Shown one piece after another: positions 16,654 to 25,718 of a DNA stretch of 64,000 bases. The DNA is from Pirellula sp. GTDB taxonomy: Bacteria; Planctomycetota; Planctomycetia; Pirellulales; Pirellulaceae. Below the pieces are notes generated by a model, which searched no databases, was not told the DNA's origin, and worked only from the letters and a program-made list of their open reading frames with translations. How positions within the stretch are numbered: the first letter of the stretch is position 1; the number at the start of each line of letters is the position of its first letter. The stretch spans positions 124,001-188,000 of the forward strand of contig JAJTID010000005.1 of assembly GCA_021300155.1 (NCBI GenBank). Reading direction: 5' to 3'. A program made the position numbers and the translations under genes.

Positions 16654-17424
16654 TCAGTCTTTAGGTTGCCACTCTTCGTCGCGACCAAAGAACATGAGGT
16701 GTTGTTGAGGCAGTTTGTCATATTCACGTACCAGTTTGAATCCGTTAGCTCGGTATTCCTTAATCGCTTGCGCCTTGGTCATTTTGTGTTCGGGCTTGAT
16801 CGGTACCGTCGGATCCTCGGCACGGAACTCTACCAACGCGATCACTCCGTCCGGTTTCAAAGCCTTTCGAATTGCCGCTAACATTTGGACTGGATGCGAA
16901 AACTCGTGATACACATCCACCATCAAAACAACATCGATGGAAGAGGCTTCCAATTTCGGATCCCAAAGCTCACCAAGTACCGTATCGATATTCTCGACCT
17001 TGACTTCTTGCATTCGTCTCGACAACGCTTGGAGCATTTCGGGTTGAATGTCGACAGCGATCACACGTCCCTTGGGAGCCACTAAGCTCGCCATCTTGAA
17101 AGTATAGTAGCCATCGCCCGAGCCCATATCGCAAACCGTCATTCCATTCATCAATCGAAGCTGTTCGAGCATTTCGCTCGGCTTTTCTTCGTCGACCCGT
17201 TCCGGGCGATTGAGCCATGGAATGCCATGATAGCTCATCGGCAGAGCCACACGACGGCCCATATAGCTTGTCAAGCCTCGAGGAGGTTTCTGCTTCGAGC
17301 TTTTTGTATCTGATGGTTCTTCTTGCGCATGTAGCGATGCCGTAACGAAGAAGAGGACAGCCATCATACTGCCGAGCATGGCCCAGCGACTTACGGTTCG
17401 ATCATTGCTCATTGGATGGTTCAT
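16654..17424 (-). CDS. exported class I SAM-dependent methyltransferase-like protein
   Basis: 256 residues. A hydrophobic signal segment (LGSMMAVLFFVTASLHAQ) precedes a Rossmann methyltransferase domain. SAM-binding motif I is VCDMGSGDGYYTFKMA, motif II is RVIAVDIQPEML, and DVVLMVDVYHEF matches motif IV/post-I. The C-terminus contains KMTKAQAIKEYRANGFKLVREYDKLPQQHLMFF-type closure. Exported methyltransferase-like proteins of this sort are frequent in planctomycetes; whether they use SAM outside the cytoplasm is unknown. Lies 51 bases after ruvX start-side neighbour on the same strand. Confidence 0.82.
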   Translation of the reverse strand: MNHPMSNDRTVSRWAMLGSMMAVLFFVTASLHAQEEPSDTKSSKQKPPRGLTSYMGRRVALPMSYHGIPWLNRPERVDEEKPSEMLEQLRLMNGMTVCDMGSGDGYYTFKMASLVAPKGRVIAVDIQPEMLQALSRRMQEVKVENIDTVLGELWDPKLEASSIDVVLMVDVYHEFSHPVQMLAAIRKALKPDGVIALVEFRAEDPTVPIKPEHKMTKAQAIKEYRANGFKLVREYDKLPQQHLMFFGRDEEWQPKD

Positions 17425-17475
17425 TGAATGGCGAGTTGGGTTTAGGGTTCGTTGGATTTAGGGTATCACTCGCTA

Positions 17476-17961
17476 TCAGTCTTCGAGCGGTACAGGGACG
17501 AAATAGGGTTGTTTCGCAGACTCGAGGTAGGTCTCGAGGATTATATGGGCGGCAATCTTGTCCAGTTGTTTTTTTCTTTGCTTATGGGTTAACTCGGCTT
17601 CGCGGAGCATCCGATTGGCCAGCGCTGTCGTGTAACGCTCGTCGACAAATCGGACCGGAGTCTCAGTCTCTTCCAGCAGCCATCGAGCAAACCGACGCAC
17701 CTCTTGAGACTTTTGGCTTTCTCGTCCGTCGCAATGGATCGGTAGCCCCAAGACGAACCCCATGATCTGGTTTTCTTTAACGAGCTTTACAAAGTAAGCT
17801 TGGTCCAACTCCACCGACCGACGAACATAGGTTTCCAAGGGACTGGTCCAGGTTCGACTCGGGTCGCAAACAGCAATCCCAATGCGAACGGTTCCGTAAT
17901 CAACGCCCGCGAGTCTCCCCTCGTCAGGCCAGCCGTCGACCGTGTTTTTTGAATTCTCCAA
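17476..17961 (-). CDS. ruvX: Holliday junction resolvase-like RuvX/YqgF
   Basis: RNase H-fold nuclease-like protein of 161 residues, in other bacteria essential for 16S rRNA 5'-end processing. Seen: the first strand GVDYGTVRIGIAVCDP with the metal-binding Asp, then FVLGLPIHCDGRESQKS, VRFVDERYTTALANRML and the C-terminal KIAAHIILETYLES with the last acidic residues. Slightly longer than the usual 135-150 residues at both ends. No ATG is available near the start; TTG at 17961 is used here. It is followed on the same strand by the exported methyltransferase. Confidence 0.92.
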   Translation of the reverse strand: MENSKNTVDGWPDEGRLAGVDYGTVRIGIAVCDPSRTWTSPLETYVRRSVELDQAYFVKLVKENQIMGFVLGLPIHCDGRESQKSQEVRRFARWLLEETETPVRFVDERYTTALANRMLREAELTHKQRKKQLDKIAAHIILETYLESAKQPYFVPVPLED

Positions 17962-18093
17962 ATTACCTATCCTGCTCGAGGCTCCCCAAACTCACTTGTA
18001 ATGCCGATTGGATTCTTGATATGGTCGCACGGTGAAGGGTTGAAGACAAGTGTCCATCCCTGAAGCCGACACAAAATAGTACTAGGTAGGAAG

Positions 18094-18519
18094 ATGAAAA
18101 TGATGGCACGGAGAATTCTTAGCGTTAGCAGATTTCGCAGCATTCTTTTGGCCAGCCTTCTCGGATCAGGTTTGTCCTTTTTGGGACTTCCAGGCTTGAA
18201 TTCCTCCGTATTGGGGCAAGACCCGCTGGACATGAATGAGGCGGAACGCATGCTCGACATTGACGTTGTCGAGTTGCGTGACCAACTAGTGTTCGGACTG
18301 CGTACATTCCAGCCCGCACAGCAGCAGTTTATCGATCTCGTGATTCAAAAAGTAGAATCCAAAGAAATCTCGCGGGCTATGGTGAATGTTGTTTTCGTTT
18401 GGGCAAGAAAGAGAAATCCCAAAGTTCCCTATCCCTATTTCGAGATAGTTCTTCGCTTGCTTGCCGAACGTAAAGGAGTCGTGTTGCCAGCGACCAACTC
18501 GATCGTTATCGCTCAATAG
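18094..18519 (+). CDS. small secreted protein, unrecognised
   Basis: 141 residues. A basic N-terminus and hydrophobic core (ILLASLLGSGLSFLGLPGL...SSVLGQ) look like a signal peptide cleaved near residue 41. The mature part is largely helical, with VVELRDQLVFGLRTFQPAQQQF and a FEIVLRLLAERKG segment. No motif or family recognised; I believe it resembles conserved planctomycete hypotheticals. The start ATG is preceded by TAGGAAG, a fair ribosome-binding site. Its 3' end lies 29 bases from the convergent glycosyltransferase-like gene. Confidence 0.75.
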   Translation: MKMMARRILSVSRFRSILLASLLGSGLSFLGLPGLNSSVLGQDPLDMNEAERMLDIDVVELRDQLVFGLRTFQPAQQQFIDLVIQKVESKEISRAMVNVVFVWARKRNPKVPYPYFEIVLRLLAERKGVVLPATNSIVIAQ

Positions 18520-18548
18520 AAACTCCACTACGACTTTCGCAATGACGT

Positions 18549-20267
18549 CTAATCAAAGTGATTGGAACCCACTTGCCAATCGTCGACAACCAACCGTTTA
18601 GAGACGGATCGATGCATTTCTCGTCGAACCAACGATGCATAACCTCCAGCCAATGCGTCACTTTCTGAAGGAATGACAACGCACATCGAGTTGCATTCGC
18701 GAATACGCTCGATGAGCCTAGACTGTTCCGCATCTGTCAACATCCTGGGCCAGAACGTAGGATTCGCCGACGTCAATGGCCTAAGTCCAGTGCGGAAGTA
18801 AAAGCGATTATGATTATGCCCATCAAAGGTCAAGTAAGCAGAATTGGTATCGAGGATTGCTTGCGTGACTGCGTTTTCTTTCTTTGCCAATGGAGGATCT
18901 AATCGCATCAGGCGGACGCCTTCACCAATCAAGGGTTCATTGATTGCCCATCGAATCCATGGTGTCACCGACATCGCCAGAATAAGCAGCGTCACGATTC
19001 CGGCACTTCGAACTAGGGCCCTTGGGGCGACAGTGGGTGATTGTGCGAGGATGCTCTGCTGAAGACAAATCGCCATTGGAATCCATGCAAAGGCTGTTGC
19101 GAGGGAAAGCTGTGTACCTGGGGTTGGGTAAGCAATCGCTGGCGCTAAGCAGACTAGGCTTACCAGAAAAACCATAGGGGAAGGAAGGTGCTTTCGAGTC
19201 CTTACCCACAACAATGGCAACATCGCAGGTCCCGCCAGTACCAACCAAGACGTGGCCCCTCGCGATTCGAGACCATGCATTAGTGGTCGCCAGAAATCGT
19301 TGAGAATAGTGAGCACCGCGCCCGCATAAGCCACAATACCTATCCCGAGAAAGACCCGATTCCTATATCTTCGAAACACTGGTAAGCAAGATATGATCGC
19401 AGCGACTGCTAACACGAGTGCAAACCGATTCAACGGAATAGAATGATAAAACTCTATCGTGAATCTTCGATGCTGCCCAACTAACCCCCACGCGAGATCG
19501 TGCAATCGCGTTCCGGAAAGTATTGCCAGGCAACTGATCACGAATGCAACCATCGATCCCGTGAATAGCACGGCAATTAGGGCAGAACGATAGCTCAAAA
19601 TTCCAAAACAAGGATTTTTGCTCTTCTCGACAGGATTGGACGATTCATCGCGCGATGCAACGAAAGCCTCCAAGATGAGTGGAATTGCCATGACCGCACC
19701 ACAATTCAATTTGATCATACCAATCAGTCCAACGCAACCTGCGGCCATAGCCCATCGACTTCTCGAAGATCCAGTGACGAACCAGATTGTCAACATACTA
19801 AGAACTAAGATCCATTCTTGAGGATGTCCAGGCTCGAGCGAGAGTTTGTTGAGATGCACATGAAACAATAGAGCAGTAATCGTCCTCAGCGGTTCTGCAA
19901 CGCAGAGTCGCCTGAGAACAGCATAACACAACACCGTGGAAGTACACCAAAAGACGATTGTCTTCAGACGAACCCAATCTTGATTCAATGGCAGACCAAA
20001 AACGGAGTGCAACGCGCCTGACAAAAAATAATACGCTGGACCGTATTGGGTATGTGTACTGCTATAAAGCGGCGCCCCGTCGATGAATGTACGTAGCGTC
20101 ATCATGACATAGCCCTCGTCATCATACGGGGCAAGTGTCGACATCACGATTGGGAAAGAGATAAAGACTAACGCGAAGTGGAAGAGCATCAGCTTGATCA
20201 CTCTTCGTTGGAAGATTGAGAGACGAAACTTTCGGTTGTCGCTCGCTTCAGGGGCTGGACCGTTCAT
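18549..20267 (-). CDS. GT39-like multi-pass membrane protein (mannosyltransferase/ArnT type fold)
   Basis: 572-residue integral membrane protein with roughly ten hydrophobic segments. The first periplasmic loop carries LAPYDDEGYVMMTLRTFIDGAPLYS, the acidic DDE arrangement typical of GT39/ArnT/PMT-like enzymes that transfer sugars from polyprenyl-phosphate carriers. A soluble C-terminal part of about 100 residues follows the last membrane segment. Start overlaps the stop of the GT2 gene by 4 bases (ATGA), so it is translationally coupled to a DPM1-like glycosyltransferase that could supply its lipid-linked sugar donor. The acceptor is unknown, probably a lipid or surface glycan. Confidence 0.78.
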   Translation of the reverse strand: MNGPAPEASDNRKFRLSIFQRRVIKLMLFHFALVFISFPIVMSTLAPYDDEGYVMMTLRTFIDGAPLYSSTHTQYGPAYYFLSGALHSVFGLPLNQDWVRLKTIVFWCTSTVLCYAVLRRLCVAEPLRTITALLFHVHLNKLSLEPGHPQEWILVLSMLTIWFVTGSSRSRWAMAAGCVGLIGMIKLNCGAVMAIPLILEAFVASRDESSNPVEKSKNPCFGILSYRSALIAVLFTGSMVAFVISCLAILSGTRLHDLAWGLVGQHRRFTIEFYHSIPLNRFALVLAVAAIISCLPVFRRYRNRVFLGIGIVAYAGAVLTILNDFWRPLMHGLESRGATSWLVLAGPAMLPLLWVRTRKHLPSPMVFLVSLVCLAPAIAYPTPGTQLSLATAFAWIPMAICLQQSILAQSPTVAPRALVRSAGIVTLLILAMSVTPWIRWAINEPLIGEGVRLMRLDPPLAKKENAVTQAILDTNSAYLTFDGHNHNRFYFRTGLRPLTSANPTFWPRMLTDAEQSRLIERIRECNSMCVVIPSESDALAGGYASLVRREMHRSVSKRLVVDDWQVGSNHFD

Positions 20268-20968
20268 CGCGAAGCAACCGGAGTTGAGTTTGGTTGTGTG
20301 CGAGTGACAGGCGTACTTATCTCAGAAACCGCTGCCAATTCATGGAGCAACTCGGACTCGCTGCATTTATCTAGAGAATCAGCTTCAGTGGTCCCTGCAT
20401 TCCGGAGGCGAGAAACAATATAGCTTGGTCGTCCGCGAACTTGCTCATAGTTTCGGGCGACGTACTCCCCAAGAATAGCAATCCCCAGCGAATTGATCGC
20501 ACCAAAAAAAGAACTAACGATTGTGACTGAGGCCCAGCCTGGAATGGCTAAGCCGGTGAATACTCGATGGTACGACGCGAAAGCGACGGTTCCAACCGAC
20601 ACATCGGCTCCCATCTTCCAACGTTCTAGAAAACGCGGGATCGTATTCGGATCATCTTGCCCATCGCAGTCCATCAGGATGACAGCGTCTGCATTCACAT
20701 AGTCCAGCCCCGCCCGAACCGCAGCGGTGTGACCAAAGTTGCGAGAAAGGTGCAAGACCTTGACTCGTTGGTCGTCCTGGGCGAAGCCATCCAGAATCTC
20801 GGCACTCGCATCGGTTGAACCATCGTTGACGAAATAGACAGACCAGTCGCACGGGAATTGCGAGAGCGAGTGGCGGATATCGCTGAACAGTGAGTGAACG
20901 ATTTCTGACTCATTCAAGAGTGGCAGAATAACGGCAACCGACGGACGGCGATTGGAGCACTGGTTCAT
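20264..20968 (-). CDS. DPM1/GtrB-like family 2 glycosyltransferase, internally shortened
   Basis: GT-A glycosyltransferase of 234 residues. The nucleotide-binding opening VAVILPLLNESE, VNDGSTDAS, LSRNFGHTAAVRAGL and the metal site LMDCDGQDDP are intact to about residue 120. The sequence then jumps from ADVSVGT (about 127) to the last membrane region VFTGLAIPGWASVTIV and GIAILGEYVARNYEQVRGRPSYIV. Full-length relatives have about 310-330 residues, with roughly 100 residues between these points covering the acceptor part and the first membrane helix. The frame is preserved. It could be a natural short form or an in-frame deletion with reduced activity. ATGA overlaps on both sides couple it to its neighbours. 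Confidence 0.82.
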   Translation of the reverse strand: MNQCSNRRPSVAVILPLLNESEIVHSLFSDIRHSLSQFPCDWSVYFVNDGSTDASAEILDGFAQDDQRVKVLHLSRNFGHTAAVRAGLDYVNADAVILMDCDGQDDPNTIPRFLERWKMGADVSVGTVAFASYHRVFTGLAIPGWASVTIVSSFFGAINSLGIAILGEYVARNYEQVRGRPSYIVSRLRNAGTTEADSLDKCSESELLHELAAVSEISTPVTRTQPNSTPVASR

Positions 20969-21771
20969 CGTTCCAAGACTCCGACAAGAGACAAGCCGAC
21001 TGGAATGTTCAGCGTCTTTGCAATGCTTCGTTCCGTTTCAGCACAACGAATCAATGTTCGATTGATCCACGGTGAAACATTCGGAAACTCAGTGCCAGCA
21101 CGCGACGGAAACACTTTGCGCAACAATCGAACGACGCATGCAATTGGCAATGTAAACGAGTTCCAGTGGCTAAGCTCCAACACTTTGAGACCCGCCTCTT
21201 TCGCATGCTGCTTTAGCGTACTGGATGTATAACGCCGAAAGTGCCCAAGTCTTTCATCCCAATCAGAATACAGAAACGGGTAGGCTGGGACCGTGAAGAC
21301 AATCTTTCCCGTCTCAGTTAGGCAGTTTGCCGCATTTCGCAGCGCGAGCACTGGATGTTTCAAATGTTCGAGCACATCGAGCAACACGATCGCTTCTGCC
21401 GAAGCTGGCTCGACGGGCCATGGTTGATGTAGATCGTGGAGATGGACGTTGGTTAGACCTTGCTTTGAAGCATGTTCAACAGATTCGTCCATGCAGTCTA
21501 GACCGGCCACTTGATACCCCATTTGTTTCCAGTGGAGCAGATTACCACCTGCACCGATGCCACCCTCGATAATACGCGAAGGAGGTGGAGCGTATCGGGT
21601 CAACAGATTTGTTGCCCAGTTTCTTTTGGCAACATGCCACCAATAGCTATCTTCTAGCTGAATCAATTGATCGAGGTGAGCAGCTTCCATTCTTCGATCG
21701 CCTTCAATAGTCAGGTCTGAATACGGTCTAAGTTGATCCGACTTGAGACCATAGCTCACGGAGCTGGTCAT
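20965..21771 (-). CDS. class I SAM-dependent methyltransferase
   Basis: 268 residues. Begins with LDQLIQLEDSYWWHVAKRNW, a block typical of methyltransferases located in glycan clusters. Motif I is IIEGGIGAGGNLLHWKQMGY, motif II VAGLDCMDESV, motif IV IVLLDVLEHLKHP, and the end of the fold is KIVFTVPAYPFLYSDWDERLGHFRRYTSSTL. Likely modifies a sugar or lipid in the pathway of the two glycosyltransferase-like genes that follow. Its stop overlaps the next start (ATGA at 20965-20968). The N-terminal 27 residues are unconserved; M28 (at 21690) is an alternative start. Confidence 0.85.
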   Translation of the reverse strand: MTSSVSYGLKSDQLRPYSDLTIEGDRRMEAAHLDQLIQLEDSYWWHVAKRNWATNLLTRYAPPPSRIIEGGIGAGGNLLHWKQMGYQVAGLDCMDESVEHASKQGLTNVHLHDLHQPWPVEPASAEAIVLLDVLEHLKHPVLALRNAANCLTETGKIVFTVPAYPFLYSDWDERLGHFRRYTSSTLKQHAKEAGLKVLELSHWNSFTLPIACVVRLLRKVFPSRAGTEFPNVSPWINRTLIRCAETERSIAKTLNIPVGLSLVGVLER

Positions 21772-21888
21772 GGATTACCATGATTGAGAAATTACACGGG
21801 TATCTAGGCCTGACGGGCAAGTTGTATGGGATAGAGCGACTGAAAGCTGCGAAAACGCGCAAGCCGAGTGATTATTTTCTCTTTGTCC

Positions 21889-22638
21889 TTACGCCCGTAT
21901 CCAAATAGAGGCTAGCGTAGCTGCTACTGATACTGCTGTTTCGACTCGAAGTATTCTATCCCCCAAACTGAGTTGGTTCGCACCACTTGCCAGAAGCAAA
22001 CTAACTTCGGAGTTCGTAAAGCCACCTTCGGGGCCAACGATAAACAATAGTTTCTTTGCAGGGGCATCGTAATAGCGATTGGATAAGCTAATCCCCGTGT
22101 GAACCGTCATTAACTGTTCAGCGGGATGCAGCACCCATGAATCCAAATCTTTCGCTTCCTCCGATTTGAGGAATTGTCGCAACTGGGAAATATTTTGGGT
22201 TTCCTCAACACGCATCGTACGATTCCTACGACACTGTTTGCACGATTCCAGTGCGTATCTGATGAGTCGATCTCGATTGCTATGATCGATTTCAGCGACG
22301 GAGCGCTCAGTATGAAGCGGTGTTAAACGATCAACACCTAATTCAACAAGCTTTTCCACGGTATTGCGCTGACGATCTCCTTTAGGCAAAGATACTGCGA
22401 ATCGAATCCGATCCAGACTGTCTCGTGGCTCGAAGCGAGGGGGCTGAGCCGTTACAACAAGCTCCCGTTTGGTCATCGAATCGATGGTTCCGATGGAAAC
22501 ATTTCCTTTTCCGTCAAACAGCTCGATGGATGTCCCAACCTGCAATCTCAGTACCTTGATGGCATGATGAGCTTCAGTGTCGTCGAGTATAATTCGAGCA
22601 GCTCCGAGTTCTTCTACGAAAAACCGATGAAGTCCCAT
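21889..22638 (-). CDS. rsmE: 16S rRNA (uracil1498-N3)-methyltransferase
   Basis: SPOUT-class methyltransferase of 249 residues, the usual RsmE length, adding a methyl to N3 of U1498 in 16S rRNA. N-terminal PUA-like part: HRFFVEEL and AHHAIKVLRLQVG. Then VSLPKGDRQRNTVEKLVELGVDRLTPL and ERSVAE. The trefoil-knot SAM site is visible as FIVGPEGGFTNSEV and LSLGDRILRVETA. Begins 3 bases after the xylB stop on the same strand, so it is probably cotranscribed with xylulokinase, a chance-looking pairing. Confidence 0.95.
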   Translation of the reverse strand: MGLHRFFVEELGAARIILDDTEAHHAIKVLRLQVGTSIELFDGKGNVSIGTIDSMTKRELVVTAQPPRFEPRDSLDRIRFAVSLPKGDRQRNTVEKLVELGVDRLTPLHTERSVAEIDHSNRDRLIRYALESCKQCRRNRTMRVEETQNISQLRQFLKSEEAKDLDSWVLHPAEQLMTVHTGISLSNRYYDAPAKKLLFIVGPEGGFTNSEVSLLLASGANQLSLGDRILRVETAVSVAATLASIWIRA

Positions 22639-22641
22639 GCG

Positions 22642-24162
22642 TCACGCAAGCTTTCCAATTTCTACAAAGCTCTTCTGTAGTGCGTAATACAAGGATTGGT
22701 AAACGGGAAAGCCTGCATCGTAAGCTTTCTGCGAAGCTTTCTTCGGTGGAATGCGGTCGACGACCTGGATCGTTGCCTTGCACGCCTCTTCGATGTTTTT
22801 GTAAGCCCCATCACCAACGGCTGCAAGCAGCGCGACTCCAAACGCTGGGCCTTGTTCCGCGTTGATCGTGCATGCTTTCTGCCCAAAAGTATCCGCCATG
22901 ATTTGCTTCCATAACGGGCTCTTGGCTCCACCGCCGCTCACTCGGATCTCTTTGACTGGTACATCGAGTTGACCGAGAATGTCGAGACTCTCACGAAGAG
23001 AATACGTGACACCTTCCATAACAGCTCGTGCCATGTGCCCTCGCGTATGTTTGCTTGTCAGGCCGATAAAGCAGCCGCGTGCATTCGGATCGGCATGGGG
23101 AGTGCGTTCGCCCGCGAGATATGGCAAAAAGAATAATCCTTCGGAACCGACGGATGTTTCTGCCGCTTCTGCATTGAGGATGGCATATGGATCAATCCCT
23201 TTTTTCTGAACGAGTTCTTTGCACAAATTCGAAACGAACCATTGAAGCGAACCTGCAGCAGACAAAGTGACACCCATCATGTGCCACTTTCCATGCACCG
23301 CATGACAAAAGGTGTGTAACCGTCCCTGTTTGTCGTATTGGGGTTCGTCACTGTGGCAGAACATCACTCCAGACGTTCCGAGCGAAGCAGTCAAGATTCC
23401 TTGTTTGACGATACCGTTTCCAACCGCACCTGCTGCGCAATCTCCCGCGCCGCCTACCACTTTGCAGTCGGGGGATAGCCCCAGTTCTGAAGCAACATCG
23501 GGAAGCAGAGTTCCCGTGACTTGTTCCGATTCATAAACGGTCGCCAGGATGGATGGATCAATCTCCAATTTTGCAAGCAGCTCTTTTGACCATTGTCGTT
23601 TCTTGACATCCAGCAACAACATACCGCTGGCATCGCTGGCATCGGTTGCCAATTCACCGGTCAGACGCCGACGAATATCATCTTTTGGCAAAAGCAAATG
23701 TGTTAATGCATCGTAGTTTTTAGGTTCATGATTGCGAAGCCACAAGAGTTTCGGTGCGGTAAAGCCTGTCAATGCAGGGTTGGCAACCATGTCGATCAAC
23801 GCCTCGCGACCACCGGCCCGCTTAGTAATTTCTTCACATTCCGCCGCTGTTCGCTGGTCATTCCAGAGCAATGCCTTTCGAATAACATTTCCCTTTTTGT
23901 TGAGAAACACCGAACCATGCATCTGACCTGAGAGCCCGATCGCCTTCACTTCGGTCTTCTTGACTTTGCCTGCTTTAACGACCGCTTTGACCGTTTTCTT
24001 GACAGCCTGCCACCAATCCTCGGGATCTTGCTCTGTCCATAAAGGCTTGGGCATATGCACGGGGTATTCGGCCGCGGATTCAGCGATGATCTTTCCGGAG
24101 GAATCAATTAGTAAGCTCTTGGTGCCGGATGTTCCAATATCGATGCCAATGTAGTAGCTCAT
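22642..24162 (-). CDS. xylB: xylulokinase
   Basis: FGGY kinase of 506 residues phosphorylating D-xylulose to xylulose 5-phosphate. Start at the ATG at 24162 gives MSYYIGIDIGTSGTKSLLID, with the phosphate loop in the expected place. The xylulokinase hallmark GLSGQMHGSV, the ALLWNDQRT block, GAGDCAAGAVGNG and SGGGAKSPLWKQIMAD are all present. A frame extension of 37 codons upstream has no homology. No xylA gene is adjacent; xylulose would come from elsewhere, possibly polyol or pentose oxidation. Cotranscribed with rsmE. Confidence 0.93.
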   Translation of the reverse strand: MSYYIGIDIGTSGTKSLLIDSSGKIIAESAAEYPVHMPKPLWTEQDPEDWWQAVKKTVKAVVKAGKVKKTEVKAIGLSGQMHGSVFLNKKGNVIRKALLWNDQRTAAECEEITKRAGGREALIDMVANPALTGFTAPKLLWLRNHEPKNYDALTHLLLPKDDIRRRLTGELATDASDASGMLLLDVKKRQWSKELLAKLEIDPSILATVYESEQVTGTLLPDVASELGLSPDCKVVGGAGDCAAGAVGNGIVKQGILTASLGTSGVMFCHSDEPQYDKQGRLHTFCHAVHGKWHMMGVTLSAAGSLQWFVSNLCKELVQKKGIDPYAILNAEAAETSVGSEGLFFLPYLAGERTPHADPNARGCFIGLTSKHTRGHMARAVMEGVTYSLRESLDILGQLDVPVKEIRVSGGGAKSPLWKQIMADTFGQKACTINAEQGPAFGVALLAAVGDGAYKNIEEACKATIQVVDRIPPKKASQKAYDAGFPVYQSLYYALQKSFVEIGKLA

Positions 24163-24293
24163 GCTAAAACTCTTCTGCCATGATTCGCGAGGTAAAAGTT
24201 CGTATGCCCTAGGAAGGTTCCCGATCGCGATACTATACTGTTCCAAAGCGTTTTGCAGAATCTCCCCGACCAAGCGATTGTTCTCGTTTTCTC

Positions 24294-25718
24294 ATGCAAA
24301 AAATTTCACCGTTGCTCCTTCGATATGGCTTCGTCGCACTTTTTTGTTTGGTCCTGTCCGTCACTGGATGTGACCAGCCTGGGAAGAAAGCAGGGGCGAA
24401 ATCCACCCCGTCGATTGCCGCAAAGGACAGACCTCCGATTCGGATCATGCTATTGGAACACAGTCTCGAAGAGGATCTCAAGCTCCGATGGTCCTCATTT
24501 TCAGAGCAACCCATCGAAATTGAAAAGGTCTCCGTCGATCAGTTGGCAGAGCCGTTGAGCGACAAAGCAGACGTTTGGATTTTCCCTGCCTTGTTGACAG
24601 GGGACATGATCGCGTTGAATTGCATATCCCCACTCCCAAACGCAGCCGTTGGCAAACCATTCGATATTCAGGACAGTCCCGAGGGACAACCATCCCGTTC
24701 CGTGACAGAGCAATGGCCCGCGCGTTGGCGATCTGCGAGTCGGTTTGGTGCTTCGCTTATTGCACTTCCGCTCGGTTCGCCACAGTTGGTAGCTGTTTCC
24801 CGCAACGTCTCTCTAAAGTCCCTAGATCCGTTGGATGATCCCAATAACGCAGTCGATGACCGCTCGTCGATCGCAGCGCAGGTCTGGAGTGCCATCTTGG
24901 TCGATTCCTCGGGATACACCGCGAACCCAGAGCGAATGAAGCAATTGATCTCAAGTACCACGGATGCGCAGAGGGATGCTATTGTGGATCGTTTCTTGTG
25001 GATAGCTTCCACAACAAACGCGAAGCGGCGTGGGTTTTTCGATTTGAATAAGCTAAAAGCAAAACTGTCGTCTCCCGACTTCGTGCTTGCTGCAGATGCA
25101 TTGAGCGTGCTTGCGGCAAAATTTCCTGAAACGTTCTTGACGACGCACGAAGAAGCATGGAGTTCCATCGTCTCTGCGCAAGGTAAAACGAAATCGATTG
25201 CAATTGCCTTTCCGTCTGACACGGCACCTAGCAACGAACTCGACAATCGAAACTCCGCTGAATCCGAAGCTTTGCAAATTAGCAAGATCGTTTGGAATCC
25301 AACAGGAGGCTTGTTGGCATCCGTAGGCAAGAAGACCAGGCAAACCTCGGTCGCTTCGCAGTTCATCGCGTGGTTGTCCGATGGGGAGCAAAGAAACACT
25401 CTCGCGGAACGAAGCTCAAGCGTGGAACGATGGCCTGCGCAACCAAGCAAAAACTCAATCCGGGAAGATTATCGACTCTATCAAAACCTAAACAATCGAG
25501 ATAGTCGGATGGAACAAACGACGTTGTCGATTCGCTTCCAGTCTGCTCGAAAGTATCGTTCTATTCTTGCAGATACTTTGCTCGAAATCATTCAGCAGCC
25601 TGAGACTTCGCGAGAAAAGCTCGAAGAGTGTTCTCAAAAATGGAACGCTCTCACTGAGTCGATCGGTTTATCTAACATTCGTCCGTCCATCGAACAAGCG
25701 ACTGGATTTAGCCAATGA
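24294..25718 (+). CDS. lipoprotein with extracellular solute-binding-like fold
   Basis: 474 residues. N-terminal signal ends in a lipobox (LSVTGC-DQPGKK), so the protein should be lipid-anchored after cleavage. The body has features of family-1 solute-binding proteins: PPIRIMLLEHS, then DVWIFPALLTGDMIAL, FGASLIALPLGSPQLVAVSR and QFIAWLSDGEQRN, the last typical of the C-terminal lobe. No permease genes are adjacent, so transport is not supported; it may be a stand-alone binding protein as often seen in planctomycetes. Its stop overlaps the next start by 4 bases. Confidence 0.72.
   Translation: MQKISPLLLRYGFVALFCLVLSVTGCDQPGKKAGAKSTPSIAAKDRPPIRIMLLEHSLEEDLKLRWSSFSEQPIEIEKVSVDQLAEPLSDKADVWIFPALLTGDMIALNCISPLPNAAVGKPFDIQDSPEGQPSRSVTEQWPARWRSASRFGASLIALPLGSPQLVAVSRNVSLKSLDPLDDPNNAVDDRSSIAAQVWSAILVDSSGYTANPERMKQLISSTTDAQRDAIVDRFLWIASTTNAKRRGFFDLNKLKAKLSSPDFVLAADALSVLAAKFPETFLTTHEEAWSSIVSAQGKTKSIAIAFPSDTAPSNELDNRNSAESEALQISKIVWNPTGGLLASVGKKTRQTSVASQFIAWLSDGEQRNTLAERSSSVERWPAQPSKNSIREDYRLYQNLNNRDSRMEQTTLSIRFQSARKYRSILADTLLEIIQQPETSREKLEECSQKWNALTESIGLSNIRPSIEQATGFSQ

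Noticed and set aside
24668-25450. 260-codon minus-strand open frame
   Set aside because: Antisense to the lipoprotein gene, which has a lipobox and is translationally coupled to its neighbour.
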